A model generated the notes under the pieces. The model was not told where the DNA came from, made no database searches, and worked only from the letters and a program-made list of their open reading frames with translations. DNA of 64,000 nucleotides from positions 131,549 through 195,548 of the forward strand of contig VRVR01000051.1 of the NCBI GenBank assembly GCA_009859145.1. The letters run 5' to 3'. How positions within the stretch are numbered: the stretch's first letter is position 1; the number at the start of each line of letters is the position of its first letter. Below, one piece after another: positions 1-8,028 of this stretch. The stretch is from Andalucia godoyi. Taxonomy: Eukaryota; Discoba; Jakobea; Jakobida; Andaluciidae. Made by a program: the position numbers and the translations under genes.

Positions 1-1
1 T

Positions 2-457
2 GCCACTGTTGGCTCACAACGTTGCGTGTGTCGCGGTGCAATTTCTTTGCTCACAATGAAGGATGTGTGTTTCGGTGGCTTTGCAGATGAGTACATTGTT
101 TCCGGCTCTGAAGATGGTTCCATACTCTTCTGGGATTCTGAAAACGGCAACCCGGTTCATATCGTCTCCAAGTGCGACAGAAATGCCGTCAATTCCGTTG
201 CATTTCACCCGCGTTTGCCACAGTTTTTTTCGTCCGGTGTCGATCCGACCATCAAAGTCTGGGGGCCGTCTTCCCTTGACAGTTTTCCAGATCGCCGAAA
301 TGCAAGTGCTGGAGAGCCAGCGGGACAGTTTTTCAAATCGTCTGTCGAGGCTTCTGAGTTGACGAAACGGGACGCGGATCAAGTGGCTGCAGATATTGTC
401 AGCTGGCGGCCCGAGAGGCACTGGAGATATTCTCGTTTTCAAGACGAGCATTCCTGA
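2..457 (+). CDS. DCAF8-like WD40 protein, C-terminal part (5' partial)
   Basis: An open frame runs in from the left edge and ends at TGA 455-457. About residues 23-80 form two WD40 blades: an 'SGSEDGSILFWD' strand and, later, 'SSGVDPTIKVWGP'. The pattern of a blade with VSGS..G.I..W, then 'NSVAFHPRLP' and 'SGVDPTIKVW', followed by a short charged tail, is that of the last blades of DCAF8-type proteins. These are substrate receptors of CUL4-DDB1 ubiquitin ligases and act in nucleus and cytosol (family knowledge). No internal start is credible, because the WD fold needs the upstream blades. The first ~18 codons read less like protein, so a splice acceptor near position 58-75 is possible. The gene converges on the ATPase gene, with under 100 bases between the stops. 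Other WD40 DCAFs (DCAF6, WDTC1) cannot be excluded. Confidence 0.7.
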   Translation, partial: ATVGSQRCVCRGAISLLTMKDVCFGGFADEYIVSGSEDGSILFWDSENGNPVHIVSKCDRNAVNSVAFHPRLPQFFSSGVDPTIKVWGPSSLDSFPDRRNASAGEPAGQFFKSSVEASELTKRDADQVAADIVSWRPERHWRYSRFQDEHS

Positions 458-554
458 TTTTTAAAAAAAATTATTATGATAGTGTGAAGCATTCCCGCGA
501 GTCTCCAACTGTACAGCATTCGCGGAGACGGTTTGCGTTTATGCCAACGCGTCT

Positions 555-3500
555 TCATCTCGACTTTTCCGCGGTTGGTCGTGGCTTTCTGTCCGCGAAG
601 TATGAGATAACGGTTTTGTACAGCTTCTTCCGAATAGCCGCTGACGAGCGGCATACTCGACACGCAAAAACCCCTAGAAAACAACACTTAAGGTTCTTCT
701 GAAAAGATGATACAACAAAGATCTTTTCCACAGCATACGATAGAATCATATGACCTGCTGCTATGAACAACAATTGTATCCGAAAATCGCGAGGAATGTC
801 TTTGAGTTGCAGCAGACTCCTTGCGAAATCTGGAGGATGCAGCACCAGCAGTGTGTGGCTGCTAGCCAATGTCGCCATGGTCACAACAAACGGAATATTA
901 GTAAATGCAGACAGACGATAAGGCTTGGACATTGAGAATGTCATTGCAGTAGCAAGATACTGAAAATTACCGACCAAGAACAACACAGTGTTTTCGTAAC
1001 AAAAAAAGTTAGAACCATCTGCGCTGGGGTCCAGCGGAACGAACCACGATTGCTCGCGCAGGTACAACAACGTTCCAAGTTGCGTTAGTGCAGCCAACAA
1101 AATCTGCGACACAACAGAAAACAACACACCAAACGACACTAGTGCAGCCGGGGGTCGCTTCGGAACCAGACCTTCGTACGCGCCCGTTCTGCCCATAAAT
1201 ACCACAACAGGAAGAATAGTTATAAGATCTGTGTACAGAAACTCAAAGTCTGACAGGTTCGAGTCCACAGAATATAGCAACATGACCGTAGAAAACTGAA
1301 TCATGGAATACAATGCCATGTACTTGAACACTTGGAAAATAGTGACAAGAGCCGCTCTGCCTTCACGCATCAGCGTAATGACCGAGTCAATTGATGGTTT
1401 TTTGGAAGTAAAAGACGCTGCAATCGATGCCTCTGCTTCAGATAGCGACAATCCAACATGGGCAGCCGTGAGAGCACACGAGTCATTGGCACCATCACCG
1501 CAAAAGCCAACCATGTAATTCAGCCTCTTCATAAGATATTCCACCAATCGTCCTTTTTGATCAGGCCCAAAACGGGCAAATACGGATCCGAGAGCGAGAA
1601 CAGACTGTAGTATATGTCTGGCATTCATATACTCGAGGGACACTGAATATTGTTCAGCGTCTCCACCACCACCACCACCACCACCTCCTCCTCCTTGTAG
1701 TTGAGGAGCGACTCCGCTTTCTTCGAATGCCTGCACGGAAGAAGCAATGGCATGAAATGCCTTTCCAGTGACTGCAAGAGAATAGTCCAGAGGAGCAGTG
1801 AACAGCTTGGCATTCCAATGAACAGTCGTGTCACAAGACCAGAAGGCTGCATCACCAGGGATTGACACTTTTTCCGATGTGCCATATTGGAATTCTCTGC
1901 TCAAGAAAGGGAAAATGGAAATGGGATTGAGAGGACGTTTTTGAGGATCGTCGACATCAATCCATTCAACCTCTCTCCAAGAAGCCGTCGCTTCTGAGCT
2001 GATGCCCGTCTTCAAATCCCCGAGCAGGACTCGTCGCTTGTGCCGCACAATACCGCACTTCCTCGCAACAGATACCGCAGTCAGTGCGTGATCACCGGTG
2101 ACCATAACACAGCGAACGCAGGCAGCGTCGAGATCCGCCAGCGCGGGAATGGTCTCCTCCTTCAGCTTGTTTTCCATCACAATGAGTCCAAGAAAGCGCA
2201 GGTCCGTCTCTGCAGCCTCGCGAGTCAACCTTTCAATCTTGTTGATGGATATAAAATGGAGTTTCTTGTACGCCATTGCAAGAACACGAAGCCCGGCTCG
2301 AGCATAACCGTCAAGGATCTCCGCCGCGTCTACTGGCACTGTCTCCGGATAGCAAAGAGGAAATATTCTCTCCGGAGAACCTTTGACATACACAACACAG
2401 CATTCAGACTGCGAAAGATCTCGGACAATGACAGACATCCTCGCTAGCTCGGCAGAAAAATCGAACCGCTTCAAAATTCCAATTTCGAATGGAAGATCCA
2501 CTCCACAATCTCCAGTTTGGTGGACGGAAACACTTCGGTCGATTCCAGGAGGACACACCACGGCACCAACCGACTTGTTTAAATCCTCTTCCAGTTTCCA
2601 TGCAATGACTTCGAACAAATGAGTCTCCAGCGGATCACCTACCAAGTGTTGAACGTGAGGCAACCGAGCCAAACCATGGCAGGAAGCGACCCCCTCCACA
2701 AAATGGCGCGGCAACAAAGACGGGGCAACTTGGACATCATATCCGAACTCATCCGAATCAATGGGCATACTGTCGCCAAAGCGACTTTTGTATTCCTGAA
2801 CAAAAAAGTTGTGCTCTACAGTAGCGCCTCGATAATAGGCGTTCGCTTGAAGCACTGCATTGAAATCTTCTCGAAGCAAGTCTGTACCAAACCGGAACTT
2901 TCCTGTTTGATCACGGGTGACAGGACGGAAGCATTTCAAATCCAGTGAATCAACAGTGAGGGTCCCTGTTTTGTCAAAAGCAAAAAGCGAGATCTTTCCA
3001 GCAACAATAACTCGAGGAGGAGAGACACAGAAGATATCGTGCTTCTTCAAACGATCAATCGCGAGTTCCGTCGCAATAGACAAAGCTATTGGTAACGAAG
3101 CCGGCACCACAACAGTGATAATGTCTGCAGAACGAAAGAAGATTTCCTCGGGAGGGACGCCGAAATGAACGAATGCGACAACAGATATACACAAACCAAT
3201 AACTGCAATGATTCCCATAACTCCGATGAACCGAAACGAATCGCGATAAAAGGAAAATTCATTCGGCTTCGGAAACAGAATAGAACGGACAAGCATCCCC
3301 TTCGCAGTTGAGAATCCAGTTCGGACAACCACTCCGTAGGCTTTGTCCAATCCAACTTGCCTGCCACCGAAAGTCTTTGAAGACAGCAGACGTGTTCCAG
3401 CATACAGAGAATATGGCTTGTAGATGTCTGGGTTGTATCCTTTTGCGGCTGATGCACCTGGCGAGGCCTTCGGAAGCGCCACCTTAACCACTGCAGTCGA

Positions 3501-4466
3501 TTCGCCCGTTAGCATGGACTCATTCACAACACACTGACCATCCAATAGACACACATCACAAGGAAGCGTCATTTCCGACACCCCTGCATCTTCTTCACTT
3601 GCAGAATTGTCTGGTGGACACAAAAACAATATGTCTCCCGGGACAAGATCATTGCTGGAAACGGTTGTGGCAACACCTTCGCGCAAAACGGAAACATTGC
3701 ATTCGAAACGGGCCATATCCTGCAGTTTCTTTAGATTCTTTCTCGTTTCCCACAATGTAGTTCCGATGGAGACAGCAGAGGTTACCAAAATTGCACAGGC
3801 ATACACAATATAGTCATCAATAATCCAAAAAGCAATCGCGAGCAACTGAAACACATAGAAAGGATGCAAGACTTCATCAATCAGCAACGCTGGAATGGAC
3901 TTCAATGGGACGTCTACGGAATTCAAACCAAAAGTAGACTTCCTGATCTCCACTTTTTGTTCTGTGAGTCCAAGAACGGACGATGAGCCAAAAACCTCGT
4001 GCATCTTTTCAAACGCGTAATTGATGTCCGACACAACTTGTACAAACGCACCGATCGTCTTGTCCCAGAAAAAGACTGTCTCTCGATACTTGATGAACAT
4101 GCGGGCATCTGGATGTTCATTGTATGCCCTCAAAGTAAGTCTTTCTCGCAAATCTCCGTATTGAATTGGAACGATTGTTCGCGAAGCATCTTTGCCAGTG
4201 ACAAACATGGCCTGAGCAGCTGAAACCGAGTCGCATCTTCGAAACCGTCCGGACACCGAAAAGGACGGAATCCATCTTGCGAACAGCAGCGAAATCCCGC
4301 ACGTGAGCACCGCAAGCAAATAAAAGAAGAATGCACGGAAGTGCGAATATTGCAAAAGGGAAACGGAAGAAATCGCAAGAGTCTCTTCATAATCTTGCAG
4401 AACTTGAATCAACGCGGGCTTGGAACTGCGCCGAAGAAGAGGCGCGGATTCAGCCTCTGAAGGCAT
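555..4466 (-). CDS. P5B-type ATPase (ATP13A2/3-like polyamine-transporter family)
   Basis: A 1,303-residue P-type ATPase starting at ATG 4466. An N-terminal hydrophobic segment (about residues 43-70) resembles the P5B membrane-entry helix. Also visible are TGES (about 320), the phosphorylation motif DKTGTLT (about 497), TGDH..TA of the P domain, GDGAND (about 991) and the stretch 'GISLSEAEASIAASFTSK'-like region after it, which is diagnostic of P5B rather than P5A. C-terminal membrane helices follow. P5B pumps move polyamines across endolysosomal membranes (family knowledge); substrate here is inference. Two oddities: the M4 motif, PP-A-LP in P5B and PP-E-LP in P5A, reads PASLP (about 455), and a run of 12 Gly (about 925-937) is coded by a CCA/CCT repeat. 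It is a single exon. Confidence 0.93.
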   Translation of the reverse strand: MPSEAESAPLLRRSSKPALIQVLQDYEETLAISSVSLLQYSHFRAFFFYLLAVLTCGISLLFARWIPSFSVSGRFRRCDSVSAAQAMFVTGKDASRTIVPIQYGDLRERLTLRAYNEHPDARMFIKYRETVFFWDKTIGAFVQVVSDINYAFEKMHEVFGSSSVLGLTEQKVEIRKSTFGLNSVDVPLKSIPALLIDEVLHPFYVFQLLAIAFWIIDDYIVYACAILVTSAVSIGTTLWETRKNLKKLQDMARFECNVSVLREGVATTVSSNDLVPGDILFLCPPDNSASEEDAGVSEMTLPCDVCLLDGQCVVNESMLTGESTAVVKVALPKASPGASAAKGYNPDIYKPYSLYAGTRLLSSKTFGGRQVGLDKAYGVVVRTGFSTAKGMLVRSILFPKPNEFSFYRDSFRFIGVMGIIAVIGLCISVVAFVHFGVPPEEIFFRSADIITVVVPASLPIALSIATELAIDRLKKHDIFCVSPPRVIVAGKISLFAFDKTGTLTVDSLDLKCFRPVTRDQTGKFRFGTDLLREDFNAVLQANAYYRGATVEHNFFVQEYKSRFGDSMPIDSDEFGYDVQVAPSLLPRHFVEGVASCHGLARLPHVQHLVGDPLETHLFEVIAWKLEEDLNKSVGAVVCPPGIDRSVSVHQTGDCGVDLPFEIGILKRFDFSAELARMSVIVRDLSQSECCVVYVKGSPERIFPLCYPETVPVDAAEILDGYARAGLRVLAMAYKKLHFISINKIERLTREAAETDLRFLGLIVMENKLKEETIPALADLDAACVRCVMVTGDHALTAVSVARKCGIVRHKRRVLLGDLKTGISSEATASWREVEWIDVDDPQKRPLNPISIFPFLSREFQYGTSEKVSIPGDAAFWSCDTTVHWNAKLFTAPLDYSLAVTGKAFHAIASSVQAFEESGVAPQLQGGGGGGGGGGGDAEQYSVSLEYMNARHILQSVLALGSVFARFGPDQKGRLVEYLMKRLNYMVGFCGDGANDSCALTAAHVGLSLSEAEASIAASFTSKKPSIDSVITLMREGRAALVTIFQVFKYMALYSMIQFSTVMLLYSVDSNLSDFEFLYTDLITILPVVVFMGRTGAYEGLVPKRPPAALVSFGVLFSVVSQILLAALTQLGTLLYLREQSWFVPLDPSADGSNFFCYENTVLFLVGNFQYLATAMTFSMSKPYRLSAFTNIPFVVTMATLASSHTLLVLHPPDFARSLLQLKDIPRDFRIQLLFIAAGHMILSYAVEKIFVVSSFQKNLKCCFLGVFACRVCRSSAAIRKKLYKTVISYFADRKPRPTAEKSR
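1662..1695. repeat. Trinucleotide repeat coding poly-Gly in the P5B ATPase
   Basis: A CCA run followed by CCT units; on the minus strand this codes an uninterrupted glycine run in the cytosolic loop between the P domain and the last membrane helices. It keeps the frame open. Confidence 0.9.
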
Positions 4467-5118
4467 CTTTCACACACTGCAGCGAAAGAAAAGAAAAAAG
4501 AAAAAAGAGAAAAAAGAAAAGAGAAAGGCCAGAAAATAAAGGGAAGCAAAAATTTAAATTTAAAAAAAAAAGGGTACTCCGAAACATTGAGGGAAGAGGT
4601 CCGTCCTGATTTGCGAATCCAAGCTGGAATTCCGTACAGCGAGGAAAGCGGTCAGGTCCCACAAAAGGAAATGTTCAGCGTCCTCAAACAGAAGGAAAAT
4701 TCTGCCGGTGTGCGTTTCGCACTTTGACCGCAATAAACTTTTGAACTGTTCTTTAATGTGTTTTATTTCGTTTCATCATCGTGGCAAGATGCTCTGAAAC
4801 CGGAACGTAGGGGTTTTTCCCCATCTAGTCTGCACGAACGATCGGAGAAGAAGTACAATATTTCAAACCAAGTGCTTTGGAAATTGGCCGCTTGCGAAAA
4901 GCAGCAGTGCATCCGCACTTCTTTTAACAAGCGACTCTACAAATTGCGCCCAGCTTTCGCGAGATTTCTGCGCGAACAAATATGCCGAAGGTTTGAGACG
5001 TCCATCATGGTGTGTTGTGGCCAACGTCGCATTGGATGCAAGGTTGCACATGGCGCGGGAGTATGGAATTTTGCAAAGACGCTCCTATATCGAGTTGAAA
5101 TGCAATAAAGAAATACAC
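4467..5118. other. Intergenic region between P5B ATPase start and CCDC148 stop
   Basis: Positions 4480-4570 are an almost pure purine (A/G) tract next to the ATPase start, probably 5' leader or promoter. After it lies the coding-like fragment at 4572-4727. From 4740 to 5118 I see only chance reading frames and AT-rich 3' sequence of the CCDC148 gene. Confidence 0.5.
4572..4727 (+). pseudogene. Short coding-like fragment ending in TGA with a close polyadenylation-like signal
   Basis: Immediately after an A-run, one frame reads 51 codons with ordinary composition (it begins GYSETLREEVRPD) and ends at TGA 4725-4727. AATAAA follows at 4732. No start codon or upstream exon is visible, because the ATPase gene begins divergently only 100 bases away. 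This could be the last-exon relic of a displaced gene, a 5'-truncated insertion, or chance. I do not recognise the family. Confidence 0.22.
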
Positions 5119-6783
5119 TCAAGAGAACTTGAGAGTTGTCTTCATGTCGTTTCTATACGCAGAGCTCGGTTTGGTGGTGGCCATCACATGTCGAGCGTAC
5201 GCAGTGCTGAGAAGCCCTGCATCGGACAAAGCAGCTTGTAGTTTGAATCTTGGGTCGCGAAAAAGAGTCGCATCGCTGTAACCGTGATCACTGAAGAACG
5301 CAGCTCGTTCATCAATCGTGACATCTCGCTTGTTCGAGGTTGCCTCAGTAGGCCCAATAGCACGTCCCGGATCCGCCTGAACTTCCACCTTAACCAATGC
5401 CTTGAGAGCCTCCAGACGGGATTCTCGTTCTTTCTGTTCTGTCTCATACAGCGCGAGCTTCCGTTTCCGTTCCTCTTGTTTTTCGCGGAGTTTGGAAATT
5501 CTGTATTTCACACGATCCGTATTCTTCAGACGCAGCTGCGCAGACTCTTCCAGTGCAATCTCTCTCTCCGCATTTTCCATCTCCTTCTTGGCAGCCTCAA
5601 TCTCCAGTTTTGATTTTCGGTATTGGTCAACCAGTATCTTGAGTTCCTGCCGGTGTTCCTGAAACCTTTCCCATTCCTTCTGCTTCTCTGTTTCTAGTTC
5701 CCGTCTCTTCCGATCCTCGATATACTTTGCAAGATCCCGCTTTGCTCGCATGTCTGCAGACACCTGATCGTACCTTTCCCTGGCTTCGTCGGCTTGCTCC
5801 TCCGTTATTCTAAGTTCTGCTTCGCGATCGAAATGGTCAGCCAGCTCTGTGATCATTGTCGAGATAGTCTTTCGAACCTTCACAAGTTCCAACACTAAAC
5901 TCTTTTCCGCGACCTGAACTTTCTGGGAACAAAATTTTGACGCTGTGACGTATTCCCAGAACACATCGATATCTGCGACACTCTTTTGGTCATTTCCCGA
6001 GAACTCCAGCAGGAGTCGTTCGCGGATACTTTTCCGAGACGCTGTAGGTTTATCTTCAAATTCCTTCAGCACACTCCAGAACCGGTACTTCTGGCCTTCC
6101 GTCCAATTCGGTGGACATGCCATGCGCTTCTGTGCAGCCTCGTCCAATTCGCGTTGATAGCTTCGATGGCAATCCGCAATCATCTTTTCATATTCGATGC
6201 GAACCGTGGTGGAGACGTCGTATACGTCAGCAAGGATCCAGGGGACGTCATGATCACTGAAGTCCCATCCCAGGTCTTCCAGCTCCCACGTGCCGATTGT
6301 CTTTTCACTGAATCCGCCATTGCTGGTGGCATCGGCAGTCCGCATGGTGGAGAGTTCCTCGGACGATTTCTCATACGCTCGTATCAACTGATTCAGCCTG
6401 CGAATTTCGCTGATCAGAACATTTCGATTATCGCTAGAATAGGCTGTATACACATCGTGGACGGAGGGCAACGACAACGACGCGATCGCATAATTACGAT
6501 CTCTGCAGAACTCTTCGAGATCCGCATCCAAAACAGCGATTTCCTCTCGAAGCCTCTTGTCGACGGCGAGCCAGTGTGTCTTTCGGCTGTCTTCTGCGAT
6601 TTTTGTCTTTCGATCCTTGACGAAGGACGAGAAATTTTGAAGTCTCTCCATGGTTTCCGATGCCTTTTGATTCGCCGCAGAAACTGTGTTCCTCAGCGCC
6701 TCGTAATCCACGATCGTTCCCTGAAGCCGAGCCTGTGATCCATGATACTGTTTCAGCGCTCGAACAGTCGACACTCGACTCAT
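5119..6783 (-). CDS. CCDC148-like coiled-coil protein
   Basis: A 554-residue protein. I start it at ATG 6783 because the 14 extra codons upstream have no ATG. The N-terminal part (VDYEALR..., then an 'EDSRKTHWLAVDKRL'-like stretch) and the long charged helix (about residues 350-480, rich in E/K/R with 'YIEDRKRRELETEKQKEWER'-like heptads) match the architecture of CCDC148. The C-terminus has the conserved FRDPRFKLQAALSDAGL element with an SAYRNDM tail. CCDC148 occurs in ciliated organisms and its molecular role is poorly defined (family knowledge). Its presence suggests this cell builds a flagellum (inference). The upstream neighbour is a Fanzor relic on the other strand. Confidence 0.75.
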   Translation of the reverse strand: MSRVSTVRALKQYHGSQARLQGTIVDYEALRNTVSAANQKASETMERLQNFSSFVKDRKTKIAEDSRKTHWLAVDKRLREEIAVLDADLEEFCRDRNYAIASLSLPSVHDVYTAYSSDNRNVLISEIRRLNQLIRAYEKSSEELSTMRTADATSNGGFSEKTIGTWELEDLGWDFSDHDVPWILADVYDVSTTVRIEYEKMIADCHRSYQRELDEAAQKRMACPPNWTEGQKYRFWSVLKEFEDKPTASRKSIRERLLLEFSGNDQKSVADIDVFWEYVTASKFCSQKVQVAEKSLVLELVKVRKTISTMITELADHFDREAELRITEEQADEARERYDQVSADMRAKRDLAKYIEDRKRRELETEKQKEWERFQEHRQELKILVDQYRKSKLEIEAAKKEMENAEREIALEESAQLRLKNTDRVKYRISKLREKQEERKRKLALYETEQKERESRLEALKALVKVEVQADPGRAIGPTEATSNKRDVTIDERAAFFSDHGYSDATLFRDPRFKLQAALSDAGLLSTAYARHVMATTKPSSAYRNDMKTTLKFS

Positions 6784-7252
6784 GCGCACGCGACGTTGCA
6801 AGCCAATGGGAGCAAAACCAAACAAGTTTCTTCAAAATTTCAATATTCTTGCCGGCTTCTTTTTCTGTTTGTTTTTTGATTTTTTTTGCGGTATTTTTGT
6901 TCTTCAAGCAGCATCTTACCATTGGGCTTTCGATGTGATTCGTTTGTGATATAAGAAAACATATCCATCTGTGGGCAGATTGCTGAGTAGACAGCGTTGA
7001 ATAATGACACGTCATTGTCATGCATACGGGAAGCATACACCAACAGACATGGTCGATACTGGCCGACAGTAGCACGTTTGTTTCACAGGAATCCGTGCTT
7101 ACGCACGCTCGGCCAGAATTCAGCCGGTGACACAGGCTCCGCATTTTCGACGCTCTTTAACGCAGCATCCGTAGCCATCTATTCTACCATTCGTTGGTTT
7201 CACTTTTTTTGGTTTCACTCTTTTATTCAAATATGGGCGTGAGTGCGCTGGG

Positions 7253-7577
7253 ATGACACATTCGCCTACCGCCGAGTCGCAGCGCACTGCCAAGAGGCGA
7301 ACTTCCAAGACACGATCTCTAATCCCCAGCACGCAGGGCAGCCAACCCAAGCAGAAGCCTCAGGCACTGTCTCTTGCAGAAACTCTTGGTTTTCTGCTAC
7401 GATGCACCAGGCGCAGGCGCAGTTGCAAAAGCCCCACCGTCTTCCTGCCGCCTCTTCCTCTCGCATCTCCAGGTGCATCAATCGCTGCAACTGAGGACAC
7501 GAAAGAGCGCCTGCTGCTAGGGCCGTCAGAATCAAAATGCACCCTTCTCAGGAACACCGTGTCATGCTGAGAAAGTG
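7253..7577 (+). pseudogene. N-terminal relic of a Fanzor nuclease (copy 1)
   Basis: Starts at the ATG shared with copy 2. The leader differs from copy 2 over ~170 bases. The two then realign through a Ser-rich block to the segment coding RIKMHPSQEHRVMLRK, which resembles the first conserved strand of TnpB/Fanzor proteins (a basic K-x-x-x-P-x-x-E-Q-x-x-x-L-x-K-W pattern). A frameshift separates the ATG frame from this block, and a TGA follows the last Lys. It cannot make a nuclease. Confidence 0.65.
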
Positions 7578-7716
7578 ACGGAGGATTGCACGTCCAAAAC
7601 GTGCGGGCGCTGCGGTGAGATCCATGCACGTCTAGGCGGAAGCAAAGTGTTTGCATGTCCCGCGTGTAGGTCGCAGATTGATCGAGATTGGGAACGGAGC
7701 GCGGAACATTTATCTG
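7575..7716 (+). pseudogene. Fanzor/TnpB C-terminal zinc-ribbon relic
   Basis: This frame codes TSKTCGRCG (Cys codons 7602 and 7611), then LGGSKVFACPAC (Cys codons 7656 and 7665), then IDRDW. That is the Cys4 zinc ribbon plus the terminal RuvC 'DRD' of OrfB/TnpB/Fanzor nucleases. After DRDW one extra G shifts the frame. Reading past it with one G fewer gives NGARNIYLK, the eukaryotic Fanzor consensus tail. The upstream part of the gene is missing, so this is a fossil, not an active gene. Confidence 0.8.
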
Positions 7717-8028
7717 AAGAACGCCGTGAGGCATGTTGGGGCCTACCCCCCTTCCCATCCATGGCGAGAGGGCCCGGGTTGCAACATTTGATTACGACAT
7801 GACTAGCAATGATCATCCATGATTAGTGCTCAATGCAGGCAAAGCAAAGATAAAGCAGCTGTAATGATTGTCACAACAACATGCGTCTCTTTTGATTCGA
7901 AGTTTTCTCGAGTCCTCGACAAATGGGCCGATTTTTCTTTCTTATTCATCGACCCTGATGCCTTATCTTTACTTTTCTTTCTCTGTTCGTGGCACGATAA
8001 CGTACGCATTTCCCCGAGTATTGATCCC

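Larger units (their letters stand above)
6997..7790 (+). mobile_element. Decayed Fanzor (TnpB-like) element, copy 1
   Basis: The first ~245 bases (6997-7245) are almost identical by eye to the reverse complement of 28850-29085. They are followed in both places by the same ATG (Met-Thr-His-Ser-Pro) and the same later blocks. The element keeps the start of a Fanzor/TnpB-like gene (block to about 7577) and jumps directly to the C-terminal OrfB-type zinc ribbon (7575-7716), so the RuvC core has been deleted. Homology to copy 2 fades at about 7785. It lies between CCDC148 and the lipase gene and has no intact gene of its own. Boundaries are by eye. Confidence 0.8.

Noticed and set aside
4758-5108. 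116-codon plus-strand frame ending in an AATAAA-containing stop
   Set aside because: It starts at GTG, has no domain or coding bias I can see, and overlaps the 3' flank of CCDC148.
5986-6738. 250-codon plus-strand frame inside the CCDC148 gene
   Set aside because: Antisense shadow of a well-supported coiled-coil gene; its translation is low in structure.
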